The notes under the pieces: generated by a model
Databases searched by the model: none
What the model was told of the DNA's origin: nothing
Seen by the model: only the letters and a program-made list of their open reading frames with translations
NCBI GenBank assembly: GCA_017512885.1
Contig: JAFWEP010000005.1
Location: 1 to 62,519, forward strand
Origin: Erysipelotrichaceae bacterium
GTDB taxonomy: Bacteria; Bacillota_I; Bacilli_A; Erysipelotrichales; Erysipelotrichaceae
Length of the DNA stretch: 62,519 nucleotides
Direction: 5' to 3'
Part shown: piece after piece, positions 1 to 7,978 of the stretch
Layout of the letters: every line of letters begins with the position of its first letter
Numbering within the stretch: position 1 is the stretch's first letter
Position numbers and translations under genes: made by a program

Positions 1-131
1 AGACTCTTGATGACAAGAGTGATGAACTGATCCAGGAGATATTCGACAAGATCAATAAAAGGCCACGCAAATGCCTCGGCTACAGAACACCTTATGAAGT
101 CCATTATTCAACAGAGTTGCGATTGATTTGA
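1..131 (+). CDS. IS30-family transposase, C-terminal fragment (5' end outside window)
   Basis: The reading frame begins at base 3 and runs to TGA at 129-131. It gives about 42 residues ending in a basic segment, KINKRPRKCLGYRTPYEV, which is the typical C-terminal signature of IS30-family DDE transposases. The rest of the element lies left of the window, so I cannot tell whether the transposase is intact. The terminal inverted repeat should lie just after the stop, around 125-145, but only one end is visible so it cannot be confirmed. The element converges on trxA and marks the left edge of the conserved genes seen here. Confidence 0.85.
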   Translation, partial: TLDDKSDELIQEIFDKINKRPRKCLGYRTPYEVHYSTELRLI

Positions 132-145
132 CAATTCAAGATGAA

Positions 146-173
146 AAAAGTCCCTTCCGCAGAAGAGACTTTT
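146..173 (-). terminator. Rho-independent terminator downstream of trxA, possibly bidirectional
   Basis: A 12-bp stem (146-157 with 162-173, one G-T pair) closes a 4-base loop. On the minus strand it ends in a run of T after the stem, as expected for the end of trxA. The plus-strand side also ends in TTTT, so it may stop transcription from the transposase too. Confidence 0.75.
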
Positions 174-192
174 CGTGTTCTTTACAGAGCGT

Positions 193-498
193 TTACTTTG
201 CCCGGGCGATGAAGTCCTTGATCGCTTCTGCCGGCTGATAACCGACGAAGTGAGACACTTCCTGGCCGTCCTTGAAGAGGAAGACGCAGGGGATGGACAT
301 GATGCCGAATCTCTGAGCCAGTTCTCCGTTGTCGTCAACATCGACCTTGACGAAGTTGACCTCCGGCATCTCATTGCTCAACTGTTCGAGCAGCGGGCTC
401 AGCATCTTGCAGGGACCGCACCAGGTAGCGAAGAAATCAACGACGGTGATGCCTTCCTTGATCTCGTTTTCGAATTCGTTCTGATTGATCTGTTTCAT
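193..498 (-). CDS. trxA: Thioredoxin
   Basis: This 101-residue protein is a single-domain thioredoxin of usual length, a cytoplasmic dithiol reductant for protein disulfides. The active site WCGPCK is at about residues 26-31, after FFAT, and the cis-proline loop is SIPC near residue 70. A cysteine directly follows the cis-proline, where most thioredoxins have Thr; this gives a third cysteine near the active site. The ATG at 498 is preceded by an AGAGGT ribosome site. A good promoter overlaps the end of the upstream nagB, so it can be transcribed alone, and a strong hairpin follows the stop codon. Confidence 0.95.
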   Translation of the reverse strand: MKQINQNEFENEIKEGITVVDFFATWCGPCKMLSPLLEQLSNEMPEVNFVKVDVDDNGELAQRFGIMSIPCVFLFKDGQEVSHFVGYQPAEAIKDFIARAK

Positions 499-524
499 AA
501 GAGTACCTCTTTCCGTTCGCTCTT

Positions 525-552
525 ATTATAGCGGAGCCTTACTTCTTCTCAA
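525..552 (-). promoter_or_regulatory. trxA promoter (TTGAGA, 16 bp, TATAAT)
   Basis: On the minus strand TTGAGA (547-552) and a perfect TATAAT (525-530) are separated by 16 bases. The -35 lies in the last codons of nagB. About 26 bases separate the -10 from the ATG, leaving room for the AGAGGT ribosome site, so this is a conventional leadered promoter, unlike several others in this window. Confidence 0.7.
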
Positions 553-1264
553 GCAGTTTGCCCGCCGCCTCATCGATGATGACGATGGTGCTGGGATGCT
601 GCTGCAGGACAGAAGCGGCGCATTCCGTGGAGACCGGACCTTCGATCAGGCCTTTGACCGCTTCGGCTTTATTCTCACCGGTAGCGATCAGTAAGACGTT
701 TCTGGCAGCCATGATGGTCTTGAGACCCATGGTGACCGCCTGGGTCGGAACCTCTTCACCCAGATCCTTGAAGAAACGCAGATTGTCCTTACGGGTCTGT
801 TCCGTCAGATCGGTGACATGCGTACCGGAATCAAAGGGCGTGCCCGGTTCATTGAAGCCGATATGACCGTCAGCGCCGATGCCCAGCAGCTGGATATCGA
901 CCGGTTCGTCGGCGATCATCTCGTCATACCTGCGGCAGTTCTCTTCGAGATCGCCGAGGCCCGACGGGACATGGGTATTCTCTTCCGGGATGCCGATATG
1001 ATCGAACAGATTGGCATGCATGAAAGAGTAGTAGCTTTCACGGTGGTTCAGCGGCAGACCGACATATTCATCCAGGTTGTAGGTATGGATGTCCTTGTAG
1101 TCGGTACCGTTCTTTTCATGGTCTTCGATCATCAGCTTGTATAAGCCGAGCGGCGTGGAACCGGTCGCCAGTCCCAGTACCTTGCCCGGCTTCAGATAGT
1201 CCTTCATGACTTCAAAGGCTTTCTGTGATGCTTCTTCATAATCTTTAACAACGATCACTTTCAT
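539..1264 (-). CDS. nagB: Glucosamine-6-phosphate deaminase
   Basis: This 241-residue enzyme converts glucosamine 6-phosphate to fructose 6-phosphate and ammonia in the cytoplasm, linking amino-sugar use to glycolysis. The phosphosugar-binding motif ATGSTPLGLY is near residue 36, and the catalytic signature GIGADGHIGFNEPG is at about 125-139, with the Asp and His expected for ring opening and proton transfer. The length matches the short bacterial NagB form without the allosteric C-terminus. The ATG at 1264 has an AGAGGAAAAG ribosome site. It sits between trxA and an unrelated ATPase gene and has no nagA partner here. Confidence 0.95.
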   Translation of the reverse strand: MKVIVVKDYEEASQKAFEVMKDYLKPGKVLGLATGSTPLGLYKLMIEDHEKNGTDYKDIHTYNLDEYVGLPLNHRESYYSFMHANLFDHIGIPEENTHVPSGLGDLEENCRRYDEMIADEPVDIQLLGIGADGHIGFNEPGTPFDSGTHVTDLTEQTRKDNLRFFKDLGEEVPTQAVTMGLKTIMAARNVLLIATGENKAEAVKGLIEGPVSTECAASVLQQHPSTIVIIDEAAGKLLEKK

Positions 1265-1314
1265 AGTCTTTTCCTCTTTTCTGTTTCAATTTTACTATTC
1301 TGTCTATTCGGTTT

Positions 1315-2577
1315 CTACATTTTCTTCAGCAAAAACTTCCAGAGCGGCAGTACTTCGATCCGGTATCCGTCCTTCTCGATCACCGTCTCTTCACTCATGG
1401 TCAGGATCAGCAGACGTGCATCCGATCCCGATCTTGCGAGTTTCAGCAGATTGTCGATTTCTCTATGCTCAGCGCTGTCGGAAAGAGATACAGTGATCTG
1501 GATCGCCGTAGCCACCTCCGGAAGATAGAAGTCGATATCGATCCCGGTCTTCGCCGAACGCAGACAGTACAGTTCCTGGTATTTCTGTTTCAGATAGATC
1601 GCTGCACAGTTCTCAAACAGAGCGCTGTCCTTATCGACCAGAAACAGGTTCAGGAGACCGTTATCATTGAAATAATAGCGGGGAGAACTTTCCCGTTCTG
1701 CAAAAGCTGCGTAGTAGTTCTTCACGGTAAACAGCAGGTAGGCATCCTTCAGGTAGGAGACATAATCGATCAGGGTATCTTTGCTGATCGAAGCACCGAC
1801 ACTTTTCAAGGTATTGTGAAGCTTGCTGTAGGAGATTTCGCTGCACACCGACTCCGCGATCTTCTTCACCAGCAGGCGCAGTACATTCTCATTGCGGATC
1901 TGATTGCGGGCAGCCACATCGCCTAACAGCACTTTCTGATAAATATTGGAAATACACTCTCTTTTTGTCAGCAGATGAGCCGCTTCCGGAAAACCGCCAT
2001 AATGCAGATATTCATCAAACCAGTGAAGGATCCTGCCCTGTTGCGCCGTAGAAAGCAGCTCGTCTTTTATCAGTTCCGGATCCTTTGCCTGCAGGAATTC
2101 CGAGAAAGAATAAGTGCCTACATAACGAACTATATATCGACCGCCAAGTATCGTACTGATCTCCCTGCTCAGCATCCTGGCATTACTGCCAGTGATACAG
2201 ACCCTCTGCTTCTCATCGGCCATGCGCCGGGCAAAACGCTCCCAGCCGTCTATATTCTGGATCTCATCAAAGAAATAATAAGCCGGTTTATCGGTCAGCT
2301 CATTCTTGACCAGGAGGATATCCTGAAAGTCTGATAACGAAAACCCGATTAGACGTTCATCTTCGAAATTGATATAAATGATCTGTTTCCAGTCGATCCC
2401 GTTTCGGATCAGATCCTGTACCAGACTGTAAAGCATCGTTGTCTTTCCTGCACGGCGCAGCCCTACCAGTACATAGTTCAGATCTTTCTCCAAAACACAT
2501 TCTCTGGATATGATCTTCATGTTTCGGATCACTTCATGTTGATCAAACAGGATCGTTTTTAAAACCTGATGGTTCAT
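1315..2577 (-). CDS. DUF4143-type AAA ATPase
   Basis: The protein (about 420 residues) has an N-terminal AAA domain with Walker A GLRRAGKTT near residue 43 and Walker B YYFFDEIQN near 105, followed by a C-terminal DUF4143 restriction-endonuclease-like domain (about 190-420). Proteins of this family are common in Bacillota and their role is poorly known. An upstream in-frame start at 2598 exists, but the ATG at 2577 has a perfect AGGAGG with 6-base spacing, so I chose it. The upstream region has a good promoter overlapping two palindromic repeats (2622-2671), which suggests repression by a dedicated or self-encoded factor. It has no visible functional link to the glycan locus. Confidence 0.85.
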   Translation of the reverse strand: MNHQVLKTILFDQHEVIRNMKIISRECVLEKDLNYVLVGLRRAGKTTMLYSLVQDLIRNGIDWKQIIYINFEDERLIGFSLSDFQDILLVKNELTDKPAYYFFDEIQNIDGWERFARRMADEKQRVCITGSNARMLSREISTILGGRYIVRYVGTYSFSEFLQAKDPELIKDELLSTAQQGRILHWFDEYLHYGGFPEAAHLLTKRECISNIYQKVLLGDVAARNQIRNENVLRLLVKKIAESVCSEISYSKLHNTLKSVGASISKDTLIDYVSYLKDAYLLFTVKNYYAAFAERESSPRYYFNDNGLLNLFLVDKDSALFENCAAIYLKQKYQELYCLRSAKTGIDIDFYLPEVATAIQITVSLSDSAEHREIDNLLKLARSGSDARLLILTMSEETVIEKDGYRIEVLPLWKFLLKKM

Positions 2578-2598
2578 ATATTTCCTCCTATCGATCAT

Positions 2599-2627
2599 AT
2601 TCTATAATTTAGCGCATTTTTTGTCGA
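2599..2627 (-). promoter_or_regulatory. Promoter of the DUF4143 ATPase gene (TCGACA, 17 bp, TAGAAT)
   Basis: On the minus strand TCGACA (2622-2627) and TAGAAT (2599-2604) lie 17 bases apart, each one mismatch from consensus. The -10 ends about 21 bases before the ATG at 2577. The -35 lies inside the first palindromic repeat, so a protein bound there would block RNA polymerase. Confidence 0.6.
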
Positions 2628-2671
2628 GTATATTCGATAAGATATCATGTTTTTGTCAAACATATTCGACA
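2622..2671. repeat. Two 18-bp imperfect palindromes, likely operators
   Basis: TGTCGAGTATATTCGATA (2622-2639) and TGTCAAACATATTCGACA (2654-2671) are direct repeats of one another and each is an imperfect palindrome of the type TGTC(G/A)A-N6-TTCGA(C/T)A. Each is flanked by a T run on the same side. Their starts are 32 bases apart, about three helical turns, which would place two dimers on one face of the DNA. One copy covers the -35 of the ATPase promoter. Confidence 0.6.
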
Positions 2672-2674
2672 TTT

Positions 2675-3172
2675 CTATTTCTCTGCCCAGAGTCCCCTTT
2701 TCTGCTGTACTGCTTCATGATAAGCAGCTTCAAAAGTGACCCGATAGGCATCATTGGGGGAAATGATCAGCGGCTGCGCATAGCCGTCTCTTAAGATCTT
2801 CTCGTTGACCAGCTCTTCCTTCAGCCAGACATAAGCCAGACTGCGGCCGTATTTGTCTTTCTCTTCGATCCCGTACTGCAGAGTGATCTCTTTTCCCTGC
2901 AGCAGATCCTGCAGGTATTTGCGGGAGAGCTGTCCCTCCTCTGTATCCTTCTCCGGGGCGTCGATGCCGATCAGACGCAGATCTTCTTCCGTTTCGCCTT
3001 TGCGGATGATGAGCGTATCCCCGTCTGTCACATAGACAACAGTATAAAGACCCTGCTTCTCCCTTCTCTCCTGCAGCCATTCGCGGATGAACGGAAGCAG
3101 TAAGACCAGGATGACCAATAGTGCCATGACATAGGCGTAACGTTCTCTGACGGTCGTTTTCCGGCGTTTCAT
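2675..3172 (-). CDS. Membrane-anchored thermonuclease (SNase-like)
   Basis: This 165-residue protein has a basic N-terminus, one membrane helix (about 11-31) and an extracytoplasmic staphylococcal-nuclease fold. The calcium-site and substrate motifs VTDGDTLII (about 46-54) and RLIGIDAPE (about 63-71), and EEKDKYGRSLAYVWL further on, are the diagnostic SNase blocks, including the catalytic Arg of RLIG and Arg of YGR. It probably degrades DNA or RNA outside the membrane. A TTG at 3187 is in frame, but that codon and the next two overlap a TATAAT (3179-3184), so I use the ATG at 3172, which lies six bases after the hexamer. The gene has its own promoter directly after the LCP gene terminator. 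Confidence 0.88.
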   Translation of the reverse strand: MKRRKTTVRERYAYVMALLVILVLLLPFIREWLQERREKQGLYTVVYVTDGDTLIIRKGETEEDLRLIGIDAPEKDTEEGQLSRKYLQDLLQGKEITLQYGIEEKDKYGRSLAYVWLKEELVNEKILRDGYAQPLIISPNDAYRVTFEAAYHEAVQQKRGLWAEK

Positions 3173-3178
3173 ACTCCC

Positions 3179-3184
3179 ATTATA
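3179..3184 (-). promoter_or_regulatory. -10 element giving a probable leaderless start for the nuclease gene
   Basis: A perfect TATAAT lies exactly six bases before the ATG at 3172. Transcription would begin at or next to the A of the start codon. No consensus -35 is visible 16-18 bases upstream, where the LCP terminator hairpin lies. Confidence 0.5.
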
Positions 3185-3185
3185 C

Positions 3186-3216
3186 AAAAAGACAGAGGCC
3201 CCAAGGTCTCTGTCTT
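3186..3216 (-). terminator. Rho-independent terminator of the LCP gene
   Basis: On the minus strand a stem of about 10 bp, AGACAGAGACC pairing with GGCCTCTGTCT (one bulge or mismatch), is followed by TTTTTG. It starts 10 bases after the LCP stop codon. Confidence 0.85.
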
Positions 3217-3226
3217 CGTGTGATGT

Positions 3227-5761
3227 TTATTCGCCTTCGGAGGTCTCCGGGGTCTCCGGGGTCGGGTCCGGAGTCGGCTCTGAAGTCGGTTCTGAAGTCG
3301 GTTCTGAAGTCGGTTCTGAAGTCGGTTCCGGTGTCGAAGTCGATTCCGGGGTCGGCGTCGGTTCCGTTGTCGGGGTCGGCGTGGTCTCCGGTGTCGGAGT
3401 GGGCGTCGTTTCCGGGGTCGGGGTCGGGGTGGTCTCCGGAGTCGGAGTAGGCGTCGTTTCCGGAGTCGGGGTCGGGGTGGTCTCCGGAGTCGGAGTCGGA
3501 GTAGTCGTCGGTTCCGGCGTTGCCTCGGTGCCCTTGGAAACCGTTACCTTGATCGTCGCATAGGGCTTGGCACTGCCTTCCGTCTGCGCGATAACGATGC
3601 CCTTCGCTTCCTTGGAATCCGCCTCTGTTACGGAGATGTTGCTGAAGCCGGCATTTTTCAATGTCGCAACAGCATCGGCCTGAGCCAGACCGGTAACGTT
3701 CGGGATCGGGATCGCCGGAACATTGTAGTACTTGACGGTCAGAGAACCGGCATTCTTATTGGAACCGGCAGCCGGAGTCTGGGCAAAGACCAGACCGTCC
3801 TTGGACGGATCGACTTCGTCCTGCGCTTCTGCGGTGAAGGCTACGCCATTCGCTGCAGCCCAGGATTCAGCTTCCGTAACAGGTCTGTTGAAGAAATCCG
3901 GGACCTTGTCTTCTTCGCTGATCGAGCCCATGACGGTCAACGTACAACCGCCGTTAACAGCCAGCGCACCATATCTGCAGGACTGAGAGACAACGAGTCC
4001 TGCGCTGCCTTCGCTGTAACCCGGATCACCGTTATTGATGTAGTTCGGGCTGGCAAAGTAAGAAGCGCCGATGCTGGCTACTGCCTCATCATAGGTAAGA
4101 CCAACATAGTTGCGGTAGAATGCCGGCATCTGTTCGTGTTCCTCTGCCTCATTGAAGTATTCACTGTAGGCCGGACCGCGCTGATACGGGTATTCGACGA
4201 AGAACTTGAAGTAGTCTTCCTGCTGGATCTCGCTGTCATCGATCTGATCGAGGACCAGACGGGAAGTTTCCTTCGCTTCAGCGATGGAACCATTGTAGAG
4301 CTTGTAGATCCATAACGGCAGCTGCAGGCTCATATCATAATGCCAGGAGGCATAACCGGTGATACGGGTACCGATGATGTCGATGGTCTGGAAGGTCGAG
4401 AGACCGGTATAGTTCGGCGTGCTGACCATATAGTTGAAGATCGCCGTCAGCTGGTTCAGGGACAGGTTGGTGGAGAAGTTCTCACCGGCTGCTTCCATGA
4501 CATCCAGCGCTTTATTGACATCGCGCAGAGCGATCAGTCTTTCGACGATCTGGGCGATGACTTCCTTCTGATGCTGCTGACGGTCGAAGTCGCCGTTGGG
4601 CATCAGTTTTCTTTCACGGGCAAAGGCCAGAGCCTGTTTGCCGTCAGCCCACTGTCCGCCGGCACCGACCCATACGGTGTAGTTGCCGCGGATATCGGAA
4701 GGATCCTGACCGACGAATTCGATCGGGGAATCGATCCAGATACCGCCTAAGGCATCGACGATATCGACGACGCCCTGGAAGTTGACTTCCATGTAGAAGT
4801 CGACATTCGTATCCATCAGATCACCGACGGTCTCCATCAGACAGGCGCGGGATTCACCGCGGGCTGCATTGATCTTGGTCTTGCCGCCGTTGTAGCAGGA
4901 GATCGGGACATAGGAGTCACGGGCGATGGAGGTCAGCGAGACCTGCATCGACTGCGGGTTGACCGAGGCGAGGATGATCGCATCGGCCAGGCCGTAGTTT
5001 CCACCTGGTTCCGGAGCGAAACCAATTAAAAGGATATTGAAAGGCGTGACCGAGATATCCAGCCGGGAGCTGGCATTGTCCGCTGTCTTGACCTTTTCTT
5101 CAAAGGTCAGGATATCGGTCATCTTCTCCAGATATTCATCATAGCCCTCTTCGTTGCCGAACATCTGACGGTAGGATGACTGGAAAGCACCGGCATCGAC
5201 TTCTCCTTTGACCAGAGCCAGGAACAGGTCGTTGGCCGTGTCGTAAGGAATATAGGTGGCCGTTACGCCTTCGCTCTCGATCTTCTTCTGAGCCAGAGCA
5301 GCCACGGAGTTTTCGGCCGTTGAAGCGATGATGCCGACTTCCCTGCCGGACAGGTCCGTGACAGACTGGATGGCGTCATCGTAGGCAGCCAGTGAGATGT
5401 AGACGGTCTCGTACTGTTCTTCGCCTTCGTTTTCAATGACGTTGTCGACGACCTTGTTGAAGCGGCGCAGATAGAGCGCACCGGTCGCGGAAGTGATCAG
5501 TAAGAGGAAAGCCAGCACACCGGTCACGATCTTGATGCCGAAGTCACGGAAACGGTATCCTACATAGAACAGGATATCCATGATGATGACGAGGCAGATG
5601 ATCAGACCTGCGACGCTGAATAAAGCCTTCTGGGACAGACCGTAGTAACGGTAGGACCAGAGGATCAGTAATACGACGCCCACATGGGCTAAGACCGTCA
5701 GGACTGCAGTGACGATGCTGAAGGCCTGTTTTCCGACCTGGTTATTCACATTCTTGCTCAT
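3227..5761 (-). CDS. Giant LCP-family cell-wall polymer ligase with SBP-like and PASTA domains
   Basis: LCP enzymes move glycopolymers from undecaprenyl diphosphate to peptidoglycan outside the membrane. This protein has 844 residues, about twice the usual length. Order: three membrane helices (about 13-101); a region resembling a periplasmic substrate-binding lobe (about 115-225); the LCP catalytic domain (about 235-410) with the Asp of GLADAIILASVNP, the Arg of SIARDSYV and the Arg of FARERKLMPNGDFDRQQ; two or three PASTA-like repeats (about 560-744, clearest from PIPNVTGL to VTVSKG); and a Pro/Thr/Glu-rich tail of about 100 residues. PASTA domains bind peptidoglycan fragments, which fits attachment to the wall. 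It is cotranscribed with the gene 8 bases upstream. The ATG has a GAGGTGA ribosome site. Confidence 0.9.
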   Translation of the reverse strand: MSKNVNNQVGKQAFSIVTAVLTVLAHVGVVLLILWSYRYYGLSQKALFSVAGLIICLVIIMDILFYVGYRFRDFGIKIVTGVLAFLLLITSATGALYLRRFNKVVDNVIENEGEEQYETVYISLAAYDDAIQSVTDLSGREVGIIASTAENSVAALAQKKIESEGVTATYIPYDTANDLFLALVKGEVDAGAFQSSYRQMFGNEEGYDEYLEKMTDILTFEEKVKTADNASSRLDISVTPFNILLIGFAPEPGGNYGLADAIILASVNPQSMQVSLTSIARDSYVPISCYNGGKTKINAARGESRACLMETVGDLMDTNVDFYMEVNFQGVVDIVDALGGIWIDSPIEFVGQDPSDIRGNYTVWVGAGGQWADGKQALAFARERKLMPNGDFDRQQHQKEVIAQIVERLIALRDVNKALDVMEAAGENFSTNLSLNQLTAIFNYMVSTPNYTGLSTFQTIDIIGTRITGYASWHYDMSLQLPLWIYKLYNGSIAEAKETSRLVLDQIDDSEIQQEDYFKFFVEYPYQRGPAYSEYFNEAEEHEQMPAFYRNYVGLTYDEAVASIGASYFASPNYINNGDPGYSEGSAGLVVSQSCRYGALAVNGGCTLTVMGSISEEDKVPDFFNRPVTEAESWAAANGVAFTAEAQDEVDPSKDGLVFAQTPAAGSNKNAGSLTVKYYNVPAIPIPNVTGLAQADAVATLKNAGFSNISVTEADSKEAKGIVIAQTEGSAKPYATIKVTVSKGTEATPEPTTTPTPTPETTPTPTPETTPTPTPETTPTPTPETTPTPTPETTPTPTTEPTPTPESTSTPEPTSEPTSEPTSEPTSEPTPDPTPETPETSEGE
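3240..3530 (-). repeat. Tandem repeats coding the Pro/Thr-rich LCP tail
   Basis: Two repeat types lie in frame. Five or so copies of a 24-base unit encode TPTPTPET, and about four copies of a 12-base unit encode EPTS. The tail is low complexity and probably spans or embeds in the wall. Such arrays commonly vary in copy number by slippage, and both unit lengths are multiples of three so the frame would be kept. Confidence 0.9.
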
Positions 5762-5769
5762 AAGTCACC

Positions 5770-6453
5770 TCAGTATGCCTGCACGATCTCGAAACGGCCT
5801 TCGCTGTTCTTGATGATCGTGAAGTTCTCTTCTGTACGGAATTTGGAAGTATCGAATTTGGCAGACGGTTTGTATGTCCAGCGTACCGTTACATAGTACG
5901 TATCATAGGAGACATCGTCCACGGCATAACGGTCCGCGTCACTGAGCTGACTGCCGTTCGCTTCGATCGTGTCGACTTCCAGCAGATTCTCTCTGCCGTA
6001 TTCGTTGATGTAATGGGAAAGATAATGGTAGAAACCATCTCTTGCCTGGGAATAGATATTGATACGGCTGGGCGAGTAGACATAATACATGCCGCCGATA
6101 TCAGACTGTCCGGACTTGTTGGTCCAGGTATAGAAATCCGCCACGAAGTTCTTGGCGACTGCCGTCGCCGTAGCGACGTCGTCCTTTTCTTCTCCTTCGG
6201 CGTCGGCTTTCTCCTGCAGTTCCTTGAAGAGATCTTTCTGCAGATCGGTCGCATTGCCGCGCAGGTGGTAGTCCATCGAGATGATATCCGAATAGGACTG
6301 GTTCGCCGCCGGATCATTGGTGATGGTGCCCATCATATCTTTCAGGCCCCGGAAGGCCACAAAGCCCAGGATACACACAAGGATCACAAAGGGCAGGATC
6401 AGCAGGATCAGATTTCTGTATCTTCCCTTTTTATTCGCAAATAGTTTTTTCAT
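5770..6453 (-). CDS. Membrane-anchored protein of unknown function, LCP partner
   Basis: I do not recognise this 227-residue protein. It has a basic N-terminus (KKLFANKKGRYR), one membrane helix at about 15-36, an acidic helical stretch (about 65-95) and an extracytoplasmic domain rich in Tyr that ends with strands such as YYVTVRWTYKP and NFTIIKNSEGRFEIVQAY. The end looks like an NTF2- or cystatin-like beta sheet, but that is only an impression. It is the first gene after a good promoter and lies 8 bases before the LCP gene, so the two probably act together at the cell surface. Its ribosome site is AAAGGATA. Confidence 0.75.
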   Translation of the reverse strand: MKKLFANKKGRYRNLILLILPFVILVCILGFVAFRGLKDMMGTITNDPAANQSYSDIISMDYHLRGNATDLQKDLFKELQEKADAEGEEKDDVATATAVAKNFVADFYTWTNKSGQSDIGGMYYVYSPSRINIYSQARDGFYHYLSHYINEYGRENLLEVDTIEANGSQLSDADRYAVDDVSYDTYYVTVRWTYKPSAKFDTSKFRTEENFTIIKNSEGRFEIVQAY

Positions 6454-6479
6454 GGCAATATCCTTTCGTAACGGTTAAT

Positions 6480-6508
6480 ATCATACTCTTTTCTGTATGA
6501 CTTGTCTA
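6480..6508 (-). promoter_or_regulatory. Promoter for the LCP operon (TAGACA, 17 bp, TATGAT)
   Basis: On the minus strand TAGACA (6503-6508) and TATGAT (6480-6485) have a 17-base spacer, each one mismatch from consensus. It lies in the 66-base gap between the SGNH gene and the LCP operon, so the ligase can be expressed apart from the acylation genes. A leader with a ribosome site follows. Confidence 0.65.
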
Positions 6509-6519
6509 ATCGATATACT

Positions 6520-7968
6520 TTACCGTGAGAATAAAGTTTCGTAGTTGTAGCCGCCGTATTTCCAGACCTGTTCCCGGTATTCGACATCCAGGAAGGAACG
6601 GTAGATGCCGTTTTCCGAGAGATAGGCAAGGCTCATCAGTCCTTCTCCGTAGTGCTCGGTATCTCCCAGACGGACCCATTCCGGACCGACGCTGACCTTC
6701 AGTCCGGCCGCTTCGGCAGAGACTTCTTCGTGTCCGGAAACAAGGATCTCCCCGTTATGCAGGATCGCGAAGTAAGGCTCGTTGTAGTCGAAATCGGTGA
6801 AACCGGCCAGACGCAGAGAGGAGCGAAGTTCTTCGGAAGGAACGTAGGAACAGGGAAGATAGCGCAGGAAGACATAGGCGGAAGAGTGCCGCAGTCTTAA
6901 TAAGACTTTCAGCGGATCGTCCTCGAAGTTCACATCATAGCCGGTATAGGGCTGAGCGGAAGTCCGGTAGAGATCGTCCAGTTCTTTGTGCGGCGTATGG
7001 GTGAAGGCCAGGTTCATCTCCTGCAGTTTCAGGGCCAGGGTATCGGTCGCTACGGCAGCTCCGTTGACATAGGTATGGAAACCGTCGGAGTGCACCTGCA
7101 TATAGTAGCCGAGGTCTTCGGCCTGCGTGAGGAAATCATAATAAGGAACACTGTGATCCTCAGCCCACTTCCAGAGAGCCTTCAATGAGGCATAGTCTTC
7201 TTCGCTGATGCCGTCGATCGGTGTCTTATAGAGGAAGAGCTGGATCCCGTGCTCCTGACAGATCTCATAGATCTCGTTCAGCGACTGTTCATCCAGCGGA
7301 GCCAGCTGTCCTGCTTCCACATCCCAGAGCCGGGGTCCCCAGAAGTTGCTGATGGGGTAGATCGGTTCGGAATAGACATAGCCGAAATCGGAACTGACGC
7401 CGTGCTCTTCCGCCAGAGCTTTCTGCGGCAAGAAGATGTCCCAGTCTTCCAGTGTCTTCCAGTCATTGTGGTAAGCCATGTAGTCGTTGTAGTAGGTCTC
7501 TGCCTTCTCTTCCGGCAGGTAAGAGATCGTCTTGTATTTTTCGTCGCCGCGCATCTGGTATTCGGCGGTGACATAGCAGCTGTCCGCCAAACACATATCG
7601 ATGTGCTGGGGCAGAGCGGTGTAACCCTCTAAGAAGACCAGTTTCGGACTCTGCGTCTTCAGTGCTTCCTTCAGCATCTGCACACTGACTTCCAGCGGCT
7701 GGCAGGCGCTGCCTAATACATAGGAATAGAGTCCGGTATCTTCATAGAAGAAGCCCGGCTGGAAGGAATACTGGGCATGCGAGGAACCGATGACCAGGAC
7801 ATCCATACTGTTCTCCGGCAGGGAGTGGAAGGAGGTCCCGCGGTCGACATCGCGGTTATAGAAGACCTTATTTAAATAGGTGAAGCAGCCGCAGAAGAGG
7901 ACGACCACCAGGACCGTCTTCAAGAGGATCTGCAGGACATTCAGAAAACTTTTACCGATATTCTTCAT
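6520..7968 (-). CDS. SGNH/DltD-like partner of the MBOAT acyltransferase
   Basis: This roughly 482-residue protein has one N-terminal membrane helix and an extracytoplasmic SGNH-hydrolase-like domain. The block I motif VIGSSHAQYS is at about 57-66 with the candidate nucleophile Ser, and the Asp/His block HSDGFHTYVNGA is at about 292-303. Proteins of this type (DltD, AlgJ/AlgX, PatB) receive an acyl group from a membrane MBOAT and place it on a polysaccharide or teichoic acid. It follows an MBOAT gene by 10 bases, the classic pairing. A GTG at 7977 is in frame, but the ATG at 7968 has a better-spaced GAGG site. Confidence 0.8.
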   Translation of the reverse strand: MKNIGKSFLNVLQILLKTVLVVVLFCGCFTYLNKVFYNRDVDRGTSFHSLPENSMDVLVIGSSHAQYSFQPGFFYEDTGLYSYVLGSACQPLEVSVQMLKEALKTQSPKLVFLEGYTALPQHIDMCLADSCYVTAEYQMRGDEKYKTISYLPEEKAETYYNDYMAYHNDWKTLEDWDIFLPQKALAEEHGVSSDFGYVYSEPIYPISNFWGPRLWDVEAGQLAPLDEQSLNEIYEICQEHGIQLFLYKTPIDGISEEDYASLKALWKWAEDHSVPYYDFLTQAEDLGYYMQVHSDGFHTYVNGAAVATDTLALKLQEMNLAFTHTPHKELDDLYRTSAQPYTGYDVNFEDDPLKVLLRLRHSSAYVFLRYLPCSYVPSEELRSSLRLAGFTDFDYNEPYFAILHNGEILVSGHEEVSAEAAGLKVSVGPEWVRLGDTEHYGEGLMSLAYLSENGIYRSFLDVEYREQVWKYGGYNYETLFSR

Positions 7969-7978
7969 TTCCTTCACC

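Noticed and set aside
1-145. A complete insertion sequence
   Set aside because: Only the 3' end of the transposase and one possible terminal repeat are in the window.
3172-3187. TTG start at 3187 for the nuclease
   Set aside because: It overlaps the TATAAT hexamer and has no ribosome site; the ATG at 3172 fits the spacing seen at other starts.
3240-3530. Short regular repeats that could be mistaken for a CRISPR array
   Set aside because: The units are contiguous without spacers, are in frame and encode the Pro/Thr-rich LCP tail.
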